Shown here piece after piece: positions 16,732-25,537 of a DNA stretch of 64,000 bases. Below the pieces are notes generated by a model. The model searched no databases, had not been told where the DNA came from, and saw only the letters and a program-made list of their open reading frames with translations. Source of the DNA: Cyclobacteriaceae bacterium (GTDB lineage: Bacteria > Bacteroidota > Bacteroidia > Cytophagales > Cyclobacteriaceae); contig CP075525.1 in NCBI GenBank assembly GCA_025808415.1, positions 3,581,501 to 3,645,500 of the forward strand, given 5' to 3'. The position numbers and the translations under genes were made by a program. Position 1 is the first letter of the stretch. Every line of letters starts with the position of its first letter.

Positions 16732-17466
16732 GTGTTGAACAAGATATACACCCTTTGGGTGCTTATTGTCTTTAGTGTATTTATGATCATTTTCCTTCCG
16801 GGAATAATGATCCCGTTTTTGTTGGGTAACCGGTTCACGTGGATGGGTTACAAATTCCTGTGGTTGTGGTCATGGATATTCAGCAAACTCACGGCCATCC
16901 AATATGAGCTGCTTCATCGGGATAAAATCAAAAAAAGAAAATCCTACATCTACGTAAGTAACCACACTTCCTTCCTTGACATACCCGGTATCCGGCTGAT
17001 TATCCCCGGTGAATTCAGGCCCATTGCCAAAAAAGAATTACTGAAAATACCGGTGTTCGGTTTTATTGTAAAAGCCGCCACCGTAGTGGTTGACCGCAGT
17101 AATGCCGAAAGCAGAAAAAAAAGTGTTGAGTACGCCCGGAAAATTTTACAGATGGGAATATCGATGCTCATTTTTGCCGAGGGCACACAAAACCGCACAA
17201 AAGAATTGTTACAGCCTTTTAAAGATGGGGCATTCCGACTGGCCATTGATACCCAGACCCCTATAATGCCCCTGGTGGTAGTTGGTGCCGGTAAATTAAT
17301 GCCTCCCGGAAAGCTTGAAATAAAACCAGGCAAAATCAAAATTGTGGCCGGTGATGAAATTTCTGTTGAAGGATTAACGGCCGAAAACCAGGCTTCGCTT
17401 AAACAAAAAACATTTGAGGTGATGAAGGCAACGCTTCAACAATACCACTCATCGAATAGAAACTAA
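16732..17466 (+). CDS. plsC: 1-acyl-sn-glycerol-3-phosphate acyltransferase
   Basis: 244 residues from a GTG start (a TTG follows at the next codon). An inner-membrane enzyme that acylates lysophosphatidate to phosphatidate. Two hydrophobic segments at residues ~5-35 anchor it. The PlsC/LPLAT motifs are clear: NHTSFLD (HX4D catalytic, ~77), then FAEGTQNRTKELLQPFKDGAF (~145) and PIMPLVVVG (~177). The exact substrate in vivo is inferred from the family. The gene downstream starts 34 bases later. Confidence 0.88.
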   Translation: MLNKIYTLWVLIVFSVFMIIFLPGIMIPFLLGNRFTWMGYKFLWLWSWIFSKLTAIQYELLHRDKIKKRKSYIYVSNHTSFLDIPGIRLIIPGEFRPIAKKELLKIPVFGFIVKAATVVVDRSNAESRKKSVEYARKILQMGISMLIFAEGTQNRTKELLQPFKDGAFRLAIDTQTPIMPLVVVGAGKLMPPGKLEIKPGKIKIVAGDEISVEGLTAENQASLKQKTFEVMKATLQQYHSSNRN

Positions 17467-17499
17467 CATTACCCACTGAAAGAGTTATATTGCTCGTCT

Positions 17500-20136
17500 A
17501 TGAAATCATGGATTGGTATTATGGTGGTGTTGATTTGTACAGCATATGTACGGGCTCAACAATTACCCGATGGGTTTGCACAAATTCTGTTGGCTGAAAA
17601 TCTTGATCCCACCGATATGGTATTGGCGCCAGATGGCCGGATATTCATTACCATAAAAAGTGGCAGTATACGTGTTGTGGAGAATGACGTTTTGCTGCCG
17701 GGCGCATTCCTCACACTTGATGTCGATAACTTTAACGAGCGCGGGCTGGGCCACATGGTGCTTGACCCCGACTTTGAAATCAATAACTACTACTACATCT
17801 TTTACACTGTTCCGGGTATCAACCGAAACCGTGTGAGCCGGTTTACTGCCAATGGAAACTTTACACTTCCGGGCAGCGAGGTAATATTGCTCGACTTGGA
17901 TGTGATGGCTGGCGCCATTCATAATGCTGGCGCCATGGCCTTCGGTGCCGATGGCAAACTTTATATTTCCACCGGTGACGGTGCCAATGCCGGTAATTCA
18001 CAGCAAATGACTAATCTGCTTGGGAAAATACTGCGCATCAATAAAGATGGAAGCATCCCTGCTGACAATCCGTTCTACAACACTGCCACCGGAAACAACC
18101 GCGCCATTTACGCATTAGGCCTGCGCAACCCGTTCTCCATGGACATCCAGCCCGGTACAGGGCGCATCTTTGCATGCGATGTAGGGCAGGCCAATTGGGA
18201 AGAGGTGAATGAAATATTGCCCGGAAAAAATTATGGCTGGCCATTGATTGAGGGTATGCGCACGACACAAACCCCTCCACCAAATTACCAGGACCCATTC
18301 TATACCTACAGTCACGATCAGGGTTGTGCCATTGTTGGTTCCTCTTTTTATAATCCCGAACTGGTTAGTTTTCCATCGGTCTATACGGGTAAATTTTTCT
18401 TTGCCGACTATTGTGGTGGATACATTAAAAGCCTTGATCCGTTAACCGCCACAGTTTCATCGTTCATCACCGGCATTAACCGACCGTTGGTTATCCGTGT
18501 AGCGGCTGATGGCTCCCTGTATTACATCGCACGCGCAGGCCTTGGCGGAGGATCAGAAGGCGATAATACCAGCACAAACAACGGAACACTCTGGAAAGTG
18601 GAGTATGTTGGCTCAGGGCCACCCATCATTTCCAGTCACCCACGCAATGCCCTGCACCCGGTTGGCGAACAAGCCCAGTTTTCGGTTATTGCATCTGGTG
18701 TACAACCGCTCTATTATCAATGGCAACTTAATGGAGTAAATATTACTGGCGCAACCACGCGCCACTACACCACACCCGCAGTTCAGTTAACCGACAACGG
18801 AAACGCATACCACTGCATAGTCAGCAACACGTTTGGAAGCGTCACCTCTTCAGCAGCACTATTAACTGTAACCGCCAATAACCGACCTAACCCGGTTATT
18901 ACAGACCCATTGCCTGATGATACTTATATGGCTGGCCGTGTGCTAACACTCAGCGGATCGGCAACAGACCCAGAAGATGGAATTATTCCAACCGATCAAC
19001 TTTTCTGGAAGATTGATTTCCATCACGATGATCATACACACCCGGCATTGGGAAATACATCCGGCTTTTCAACCCTTCAATATATAATTCCTCAAATCGG
19101 TGAAACCTCCGACAATGTGTGGTATCGCGTATACCTGACTGCGGTAGACAGTGAAGGACTTAGTCGGACTGTGTTCACAGATGTGTATCCTGAAAAATCA
19201 ACCATTACCTTAAACTCCAACCCAACCGGATTAACCCTGTTACTCGATGGCCAGCCCATTACAACCCCGCATACATTAAATAGCGTAGTTGGCATTACAC
19301 GAACATTGGAAGCACCTGCACTGCAAACAGCAGGTAGTCAGCTTTACGTTTTCAATAGTTGGACAAATGCAACGCTGAACCGTCAGTTTACTTTTGATAC
19401 ACCGGCCACAGCAACAACCTACACCGCAAATTTTTCGCAGTTACCAACCGGTAATGGCGATGGCCTGAATGGTTATTATTACGCCAACCGATCCCGGACA
19501 TTTGATGGAGAACCTACGTTGATCCGCACCGATCCGGTAGTTGATTTCGACTGGGGCGGTGGATCACCCGCACCCGAAATAACTGCCGATAATTTTACCG
19601 TTCGCTGGCGGGGCGAAATATTAGCCCAGTTTACCGATACGTATACCTTTAGTGTTATTGCCGATGATGGTGTGCGATTATGGGTAAACAACCAGCTGAT
19701 TATCGATAAATGGATACCACAGGCAGCAACCGAGTGGAGCGGTTCCATTAACCTTACAGCGGGGCAACGGTACGAAATAACGCTGGAGTATTTTGAAGAT
19801 GGCGGGCAAGCTGTAGTGAAGTTGCTTTGGCGAACACCTCAATTGCAAAAACAAATTATTCCAACTACTCAATTATTTACCACATTGATCACCGGTACAG
19901 AGCTAATTAGCATGAAAACGGTGAGCGTTTACCCTACAATTTTTGACCACTCCTTTCTACTTGAAACAATATCCGAAAACACCAGGCTCTCATGGGTATT
20001 GTTCAATGCCCTTGGGCAACCGGTTTTAAAAAATACCTTTGCTGGCAGGCAAGTAGTTGAGGCAGGAGACTTACCACCCGGGTTGTACATCCTTAAAACT
20101 TCTGATAATTCAGTACACCGGCTGATCAAAAAATAA
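17500..20136 (+). CDS. Secreted PQQ-type sugar dehydrogenase with Ig-like, PA14 and sorting domains
   Basis: 878 residues with a signal peptide (cleavage near VRAQQ, ~20). Residues ~25-370 form a six-bladed glucose/sorbosone dehydrogenase propeller (DMVLAPDGRIFI, GHMVLDPDF, LGKILRINKDG, ALGLRNPFSMDIQPGTG, EEVNEILPGKNYGWP). An Ig-like domain follows (~374-460), then a Big-type or Fn3-like region, a PA14 domain (~650-790; YTFSVIADDGVRLWVNN, ITLEYFEDGG) and a C-terminal ~75-residue segment (VSVYPTIFDHSFLL ... LPPGLYILKT) of the type IX secretion sorting kind. Likely exported and surface-bound or released, acting on carbohydrate. The true substrate is unknown. Confidence 0.85.
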   Translation: MKSWIGIMVVLICTAYVRAQQLPDGFAQILLAENLDPTDMVLAPDGRIFITIKSGSIRVVENDVLLPGAFLTLDVDNFNERGLGHMVLDPDFEINNYYYIFYTVPGINRNRVSRFTANGNFTLPGSEVILLDLDVMAGAIHNAGAMAFGADGKLYISTGDGANAGNSQQMTNLLGKILRINKDGSIPADNPFYNTATGNNRAIYALGLRNPFSMDIQPGTGRIFACDVGQANWEEVNEILPGKNYGWPLIEGMRTTQTPPPNYQDPFYTYSHDQGCAIVGSSFYNPELVSFPSVYTGKFFFADYCGGYIKSLDPLTATVSSFITGINRPLVIRVAADGSLYYIARAGLGGGSEGDNTSTNNGTLWKVEYVGSGPPIISSHPRNALHPVGEQAQFSVIASGVQPLYYQWQLNGVNITGATTRHYTTPAVQLTDNGNAYHCIVSNTFGSVTSSAALLTVTANNRPNPVITDPLPDDTYMAGRVLTLSGSATDPEDGIIPTDQLFWKIDFHHDDHTHPALGNTSGFSTLQYIIPQIGETSDNVWYRVYLTAVDSEGLSRTVFTDVYPEKSTITLNSNPTGLTLLLDGQPITTPHTLNSVVGITRTLEAPALQTAGSQLYVFNSWTNATLNRQFTFDTPATATTYTANFSQLPTGNGDGLNGYYYANRSRTFDGEPTLIRTDPVVDFDWGGGSPAPEITADNFTVRWRGEILAQFTDTYTFSVIADDGVRLWVNNQLIIDKWIPQAATEWSGSINLTAGQRYEITLEYFEDGGQAVVKLLWRTPQLQKQIIPTTQLFTTLITGTELISMKTVSVYPTIFDHSFLLETISENTRLSWVLFNALGQPVLKNTFAGRQVVEAGDLPPGLYILKTSDNSVHRLIKK

Positions 20137-20251
20137 TGTATGCCATTGTTATCCTGCGGATGACGCTGATAAATGAAAAAACTACTAAGGTTGCGGGACC
20201 AATGAAAATTCAATGTTTAGAACTTGAAAACAGACACTCCGAAACGATAAG

Positions 20252-20881
20252 TCACAAGGGTACGTAAACTACTTTTTTGGTTTCAAAAAATTCTTCCTTG
20301 AAATAATCTGAAAGAGAATAGAGCGCATACGGCTTCTTGAGTTCAGTCAGTTCTTCCGCCAGGTCACCGCCTTTTAAATAAAGTATACCGTTATCCAATG
20401 CATGCACCGATTTACGCTTTGCCTTCTGGTGTACCCAGCCATAAAATTCCTTTAGTCGTGTTACGGCCCGGCTCACAATAAAGTCATATTCACCTTTCAA
20501 TTGTTCTGCGCGTATCTGTTCACCTTTCACATTCTTCAACCCCAGTGCCTCAGCCACGGCATTCACCACAGTGATCTTCTTACCAATTGAATCCACCAGA
20601 TGAAAATTGGTTTCCGGAAAAAGTATGGCTAATGGAATTCCCGGAAAACCCCCACCCGTGCCCACATCAAGCACATCCGCACCGGGTTTGAAAGACATTA
20701 CCTTTGCTATCCCTAGCGAGTGCAGTACGTGATTCACATACAGGTTATCAATATCCTTTCGGGAGATTACATTTATTTTTTCGTTCCACGATCTATATAA
20801 TGAATCAAGCTCGCCAAACTGATAAGCTTGCTTGTCGGTTAAAGAAAAATATTTTTGAATAGATTTGACAGGTTCAGGCAC
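20252..20881 (-). CDS. rsmG: 16S rRNA (guanine-N7) methyltransferase RsmG
   Basis: 209 residues, the usual GidB/RsmG length. It methylates G527 (E. coli numbering) of 16S rRNA using SAM. The SAM-binding motif is VLDVGTGGGFPGIPLAILFP (~69-88); FHLVDSIGKKITVVNAVAEALGL and IVSRAVTRLKEF are also typical. Last gene of a four-gene leftward operon, with its start immediately after the stop of the upstream gene. Confidence 0.95.
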   Translation of the reverse strand: MPEPVKSIQKYFSLTDKQAYQFGELDSLYRSWNEKINVISRKDIDNLYVNHVLHSLGIAKVMSFKPGADVLDVGTGGGFPGIPLAILFPETNFHLVDSIGKKITVVNAVAEALGLKNVKGEQIRAEQLKGEYDFIVSRAVTRLKEFYGWVHQKAKRKSVHALDNGILYLKGGDLAEELTELKKPYALYSLSDYFKEEFFETKKVVYVPL

Positions 20882-21427
20882 TTAGTTCCAGGTTATGGGT
20901 GATGTGGCCGCCTCGTATTCATGGCCTTTCACATCGCGCACAAATACATGAAAGGATATCGGATTTGAATGATCGGGGGCTTCCTTCAGCCAGACTTTTG
21001 AAGAAATAAAGTTACGCTTGTCTTCCAATTGGTTTAGTGGCCCCCGCCATGCGGGTTGGTAGGCATAAACCTGTCCATTATAATGTTCGATCAAAAACAG
21101 GTCATTCAGCAGGTCACCTGCTCGGTAGTTTTGGTTAAAGTCCTGCAGAGCAGTAATCCTGATTTCTTCCACTGCGTATTTAGGTCCCCAGTAACCAAAT
21201 TCACAACTCAGGGCAAAGGATTGTGCTATACCCGCTCTTCCAACGGCCACATAATCTAAAATAATCGGCAAAACAACCATAACCAGACTGTCGCCAGCTT
21301 GAAGTTGTGTCTGCTCGGTTATCAGTTCAATCCGATCAAAAATATAATAGGGTAATTTCTCGCAACAAGATTCATACAGGGTTATAACTAACCACAACGA
21401 AAAAATTGCCACAATCTTTCGAAACAT
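20882..21427 (-). CDS. Exported protein of unknown function
   Basis: 181 residues; I do not recognise a named family. The N-terminus is a hydrophobic export signal (FRKIVAIFSLWLVITLYES) followed by Cys-Cys, possibly a lipoprotein anchor although the lipobox (LYESC) is poor. The rest is predicted mostly beta, with no catalytic motif that I can see (e.g. WLKEAPDHSNPISFHVFVRD near the end). It lies 5 bases after the sigma factor gene and abuts rsmG, so it is co-transcribed with them. A role in the envelope is only an inference from the signal. Confidence 0.75.
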   Translation of the reverse strand: MFRKIVAIFSLWLVITLYESCCEKLPYYIFDRIELITEQTQLQAGDSLVMVVLPIILDYVAVGRAGIAQSFALSCEFGYWGPKYAVEEIRITALQDFNQNYRAGDLLNDLFLIEHYNGQVYAYQPAWRGPLNQLEDKRNFISSKVWLKEAPDHSNPISFHVFVRDVKGHEYEAATSPITWN

Positions 21428-21432
21428 GTTAC

Positions 21433-22044
21433 TTAAATATGATCACGCTTATTCTTAACCATATCAAACATCAATTCGCGCGCACGGTGTAACTGGGCTT
21501 TAACTGTACCCAAAGGCGCGTCAATTTCTGCCGCTATCTCCTCGTACGACAACTCGTTGAAATACCGAAGCCTTACCAGCTTTTGGTATTTCGGTGGAAG
21601 CTTATCTACGAAAACCTGGATAAGTTCTTCCTTTTGCGCCTTAATGGCCTCTTCCTGCGGGTTAAGGTTCTCATCCTCCACATCAATGGATACGCCCTCA
21701 CCATTGTCATCGGTAAAGGTATTGCTGATGCTTAGCGTGTTAAGTTTCTTCTTGCGAATATGGTCAATGGTATTATTGGTGGCGATGCGGAACAGCCATG
21801 TAGAAAAGGTAAAGTCTTTTTTAAAACGGTGCAGGCTTTTAAAAGCCTTGGCAAACGATTCAATGGTAAGGTCTTCGGCATCATCAACATTGCGTACCAT
21901 CTTTAAAATCATATGGTACACCGGCCGCTTATACCGCTGCATTAGCTTGGCAAAGGCTTGCTCATCACCGCTGTTTACGGCTTCGTCTATCAGGCGAAAA
22001 TCCTCCAGAGCTTTTGATGAAAACCGGCCTTCTAGTTCTTCCAT
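21433..22044 (-). CDS. ECF-family RNA polymerase sigma factor
   Basis: 203 residues from the ATG at 22044, which overlaps the end of the upstream glycosyltransferase by 13 bases; a longer in-frame start exists but lies deep inside that gene. Sigma region 2 spans ~20-90 (YHMILKMVRNVDDAEDLTIESFAKAF, FSTWLFRIATNNTIDHIRKKK) and region 4 ~130-195 (LPPKYQKLVRLRYFNELSYEEIAAEI, GTVKAQLHRARELM, the helix-turn-helix). No anti-sigma gene is adjacent, unless the small exported protein downstream has such a role. Confidence 0.93.
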   Translation of the reverse strand: MEELEGRFSSKALEDFRLIDEAVNSGDEQAFAKLMQRYKRPVYHMILKMVRNVDDAEDLTIESFAKAFKSLHRFKKDFTFSTWLFRIATNNTIDHIRKKKLNTLSISNTFTDDNGEGVSIDVEDENLNPQEEAIKAQKEELIQVFVDKLPPKYQKLVRLRYFNELSYEEIAAEIDAPLGTVKAQLHRARELMFDMVKNKRDHI

Positions 22045-23135
22045 TGTACTTTTTTGGTTACTAACGCAACCGTGCCCGTTGAAATATAGTAAATCGCAAA
22101 AAGAAAATCTAAAAGAGGCACAGCCCACACATCAAATTTGTGCCCTACCCGTTTTGAAAAGCTATACACCGTGCCCGAAACAATAAAAAGACGTAATACC
22201 ACGGCAGCCGGAACCCACCAAAAATAGGGTTGCAGGTAAACCAGTACTGCTGCAAGAAACCAACTTAATATGTGTGTAAGACTGAATAAACCCAAAACCA
22301 CACGGTGTTTAAATCTGTAATACTTGCCCACGCTTAAATGCCTGATTTTTTGCTGAACGAATTCACTCCAGGTTTGTTTCGGTTTTGAAACAGTTATGGA
22401 GGATGGATCAATGCAAGCCACCGTTGTTTCACCTCGGGCATGCTTGTTCACAAACAGGTCATCATCACCTCCGGTAATACCAAGATATTCGTTAAAACCT
22501 TTGTTTTGCAAAAAGAGTGATTTGCGGTAGGCCAGGTTTCGGCCTACCCCCATATAGGGGTTGCCCATTAAAGCAAACGAAAGGTATTGAATACCTGTAA
22601 CGATTGTCTCATATCGGATAAACAAGTTCAACAACCCGCCCAGTTTCTGGTAAGGTGAGTAACCCAGAACAAATTGTGTTTTATCTTGAAAACATCCGGC
22701 CATAGACTGAAGCCAGTTTTCACCTGCCGGCCTGCAGTCGGCATCGGTTAACAAAATTATATCGTAGTGGGCAGCTTTGATACCCAACGTCAGCCCATAT
22801 TTTTTTCCGTTCGCGTGGTTGGGCAAGTGCTCAACTTTAACAATCCGTAAGCGTTTGTCATGTTCGGCAGTTTCTCGTAAAAAATCAAAGGTTCCGTCAT
22901 TTGAGCGATCATCAACTATGACCACCTCATAGTGAGGATGGTTTTGCGACAACAATTTTGGGAGAAGTTCGCGCAGGTTGCCCTCCTCATCGTGTGCACA
23001 TACAATAACCGAAACCGGCTGTTGGCCCAAGGTTATACCCGATGGTTGCCTTTTGGCCAGGGCCACTTCAAACACAATAAAGAAAACAAGCTGACAAAAA
23101 ACAGAGGCAAAAAAAACACCCAATAGTATAGACAA
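22032..23135 (-). CDS. Family 2 glycosyltransferase, membrane-bound
   Basis: 367 residues from a TTG start. An N-terminal membrane segment (~1-25) precedes the GT-A domain: VSVIVCAHDEEGNLRELLPKLL (~40), VVIVDDRSNDGT (~72), LLTDADCRP (DXD, ~128) and GGDDDLFVNKHA (ED-type catalytic region, ~222). The acceptor-binding QxxRH-type motif appears as QQKIRHLSVGKYY. Two to three C-terminal membrane helices follow. It probably adds a sugar to a lipid or polysaccharide on the cytoplasmic face; donor and acceptor cannot be read from sequence. First gene of the operon with the sigma factor. Confidence 0.85.
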   Translation of the reverse strand: MSILLGVFFASVFCQLVFFIVFEVALAKRQPSGITLGQQPVSVIVCAHDEEGNLRELLPKLLSQNHPHYEVVIVDDRSNDGTFDFLRETAEHDKRLRIVKVEHLPNHANGKKYGLTLGIKAAHYDIILLTDADCRPAGENWLQSMAGCFQDKTQFVLGYSPYQKLGGLLNLFIRYETIVTGIQYLSFALMGNPYMGVGRNLAYRKSLFLQNKGFNEYLGITGGDDDLFVNKHARGETTVACIDPSSITVSKPKQTWSEFVQQKIRHLSVGKYYRFKHRVVLGLFSLTHILSWFLAAVLVYLQPYFWWVPAAVVLRLFIVSGTVYSFSKRVGHKFDVWAVPLLDFLFAIYYISTGTVALVTKKVQWKN

Positions 23136-23163
23136 TGCCGTGTGGGATTAAAATTAACCGGTG

Positions 23164-23190
23164 CAAATATAGAAGTAGATTTACGCGTTG
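23164..23190 (-). promoter_or_regulatory. Putative promoter of the glycosyltransferase-sigma-rsmG operon
   Basis: On the minus strand TATATTTG (23171-23164) matches TAnnTTTG exactly. A TTTC-like element lies about 18-19 nt upstream. The start would be near 23157, some 20 bases before the TTG start codon. Confidence 0.45.
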
Positions 23191-23251
23191 AAAGGAATTT
23201 GCTTTAAACGACTTCAAAATTTTACAAGAAGGTTTTTTGTTGGGATAAGGG

Positions 23252-23259
23252 TATTTTTG
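23252..23259 (+). promoter_or_regulatory. Putative -7 box upstream of tgt
   Basis: TATTTTTG matches TAnnTTTG, 22 bases before the tgt ATG. No TTTG at the right spacing upstream, so only the -7 element is supported. It is divergent from the promoter at 23164-23190. Confidence 0.4.
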
Positions 23260-23281
23260 CGCCACCTTACCCGCGGTTATC

Positions 23282-24412
23282 ATGAAATTTGCGCTTACCG
23301 GAAAAGACCCGAAATCCAATGCCCGAGCAGGTGTGCTTACCACCGACCACGGTGATATTCACACACCTATTTTTATGCCGGTGGGCACAGCGGGGTCGGT
23401 TAAAGCGGTGCACCAACGCGAGTTGGAAAACGATATTAAAGCAGAAATTATCCTGGGCAACACATATCACCTGTACTTGCGTCCGGGAATTGAATTATTA
23501 CAGGCTGCCGGAGGCTTACATGCTTTTAATGGCTGGCAAAAACCTATACTCACTGACAGTGGGGGCTACCAGGTTTACTCCTTATCGGAAACACGAAAAA
23601 TTAAAGAGGAGGGCGTAACCTTCAAATCGCACATTGATGGGTCAAAACATATTTTCACACCCGAAAACGTAATGGATATTCAACGCGCCATCGGAGCCGA
23701 TATTATTATGGCCTTTGACGAATGTACACCTTACCCGTGCGAATACAGATACGCCAAAAAATCAATGGAGCTAACCCACCGATGGCTCGACCGCTGCATA
23801 ACCCGCATTAACGAAACTGATCCTTATTACGGATATGGACAGTCGCTTTTCCCGATCGTACAGGGTAGTGTGTACAAAGACTTACGCGAACAATCTGCTG
23901 AATATATTGCCTCAAAAAACCTAAATGGAAATGCCATTGGTGGTTTATCCGTTGGCGAACCGCATGAAGATATGTATGCCATGACTGAATTGGTGTGCGC
24001 TATCCTTCCCCCCGATAAACCACGTTACCTCATGGGTGTAGGCACACCTGAAAATATACTGGAGTGCATAGCGTTGGGCATTGATATGTTTGATTGCGTG
24101 ATGCCAACCCGGAATGCGCGCAACGGCATGCTCTTTACCACCGAGGGCATCATTAACATTCGCAACGAAAAGTGGAAAAACGACCTTACCTGCATTGATG
24201 AAAAACTGGGGGGTTATGTAAGCACGTTTTATTCAAAAGCATACTTGCGCCACCTGATTATCAACAAAGAGATTTTAGGCGCACAAATTGCTTCTATACA
24301 CAACCTTACGTTTTACCTTTGGCTTGTAAAGGAGGCACGACAGCGGATCATAGAAGGTTCCTTCACTACATGGAAAACAGAAATGGTTAAAAAAGTTGCC
24401 ACACGCCTGTAA
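23282..24412 (+). CDS. tgt: Queuine tRNA-ribosyltransferase
   Basis: 376 residues, the normal Tgt length. It swaps guanine 34 in GUN-anticodon tRNAs for preQ1 on the way to queuosine. Motifs: TPIFMPVGTAGSVKAV (~25-40), TDSGGYQVYSL (~91, catalytic aspartate), GGLSVGEPHEDMY (~220), MGVGTPENILECIALGIDMFDCVMPTRNARNG (~250-281, nucleophile aspartate region). The zinc ligands normally form CxCxxC-x-H; here the region reads TCIDEKLGGYVSTFYSKAYLRHL, so the usual CXCXXC cluster is degenerate with one cysteine left, a variant to note. It leads a row with lptG and an EamA transporter. Confidence 0.93.
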   Translation: MKFALTGKDPKSNARAGVLTTDHGDIHTPIFMPVGTAGSVKAVHQRELENDIKAEIILGNTYHLYLRPGIELLQAAGGLHAFNGWQKPILTDSGGYQVYSLSETRKIKEEGVTFKSHIDGSKHIFTPENVMDIQRAIGADIIMAFDECTPYPCEYRYAKKSMELTHRWLDRCITRINETDPYYGYGQSLFPIVQGSVYKDLREQSAEYIASKNLNGNAIGGLSVGEPHEDMYAMTELVCAILPPDKPRYLMGVGTPENILECIALGIDMFDCVMPTRNARNGMLFTTEGIINIRNEKWKNDLTCIDEKLGGYVSTFYSKAYLRHLIINKEILGAQIASIHNLTFYLWLVKEARQRIIEGSFTTWKTEMVKKVATRL

Positions 24413-24436
24413 GGTTAACACGATAGATCAACAACA

Positions 24437-25537
24437 TTGAAATTACTGGACCGCTATATTCTCCGCCAATTCCTAACCACGTTCATATTTGTGGTGCTGA
24501 TGTTGTTGGCGGTTATTACCGTAATTGATCTTACGGAAAAAACCGACAAATATGCGAAAGCCGGGTTGAGTTGGACTCAGGTAGCAGGGTACTATGCCGA
24601 TTTTCTTCCCTGGATTGCCGGCCTGGTTACTCCGGTAACTGTATTTATTGCAGCCGTTTACGTAACGGCACGGTTGGCCGGGAGAACCGAGATCATTGCC
24701 ATCCTGAGCAGTGGAGTAAGCTTTCGCAGATTATTAGTGCCTTATTTTGCCGGTGCTTTACTCATTGCATCCATTAGCTTTTGGTTAAACGGATGGATTA
24801 TCCCCAATTCAAATAAAACAAGGTTAGCCTTTGAAATTGCCTACCTGAACAAAAACACGAACCCGAACCTGCGCAATATTCACCTGCAGGTTTCACCCAA
24901 CACCTTTATTTATATCCAAAGTTATAACAGCTCTACCGACAAAGGGTATCAATTTACCCTTGAGCGTTTTGATAACAACAAGCTGATCGAAAAACTTACG
25001 GCCAGCCGTATTGAATGGGATACCGCTAAATCAAAATGGACGCTGCGTGACTGGAAATTGAAACGCATTGAACTTGTTTTCGAAAACGTAAAATCCGATT
25101 CGATTGGCGAAAAATTTTCATCCGGTCTTGAGCTGGACACCACGCTGGTTATTCACCCAAAAGAATTTAAAAACGATTACCGGAAATTCGATGGATTAAC
25201 CATTTCTGAATTAAAGGATTACATCAAAACCCTTCGCTTCCGCGGTTCGGCCGGTATTGAAACCTATGAAGTGGAATTGTATACACGGTACGCATCGCCC
25301 TTTTCCATTTTCATCCTCACCTTTATGGCCGTTATTGTTTCCTCCCGCAAAAGCCGGGGTGGCACGGGCTATCAAATCGCTATTGGTTTTGCGCTCTCAT
25401 TCGTTTTTATTTTGTTCTTTATCCTGTTCCGGTCGTTTGCCGAAAGTGGCGCATTGCCACCACAGTTTTCGGTATGGATTCCATCCACAGTTTTTGGGAT
25501 CATATCCTTATTCATGTACAAATACGTTCCACGTTAA
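24437..25537 (+). CDS. lptG: LptF/LptG-family lipopolysaccharide export permease
   Basis: 366 residues from a TTG start 24 bases after tgt (KLLDRYILRQFLTTF is the typical first line). Membrane helices at ~10-35, 55-80 and 100-120, a periplasmic jellyroll domain at ~130-270, then three helices at ~275-365. This is the layout of LptF/LptG, which with LptB2 extracts LPS from the inner membrane. LptF and LptG are hard to tell apart by eye, so the symbol is tentative. Confidence 0.85.
   Translation: MKLLDRYILRQFLTTFIFVVLMLLAVITVIDLTEKTDKYAKAGLSWTQVAGYYADFLPWIAGLVTPVTVFIAAVYVTARLAGRTEIIAILSSGVSFRRLLVPYFAGALLIASISFWLNGWIIPNSNKTRLAFEIAYLNKNTNPNLRNIHLQVSPNTFIYIQSYNSSTDKGYQFTLERFDNNKLIEKLTASRIEWDTAKSKWTLRDWKLKRIELVFENVKSDSIGEKFSSGLELDTTLVIHPKEFKNDYRKFDGLTISELKDYIKTLRFRGSAGIETYEVELYTRYASPFSIFILTFMAVIVSSRKSRGGTGYQIAIGFALSFVFILFFILFRSFAESGALPPQFSVWIPSTVFGIISLFMYKYVPR

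Noticed and set aside
22045..22128. Longer start for the ECF sigma factor
   Set aside because: It lies within the glycosyltransferase coding region in another frame and adds non-conserved residues.
21557..22186. 209-residue reading frame antisense to the sigma factor gene
   Set aside because: Ser/Leu-rich shadow of the sigma factor gene; the minus strand carries clear sigma-2 and sigma-4 regions.
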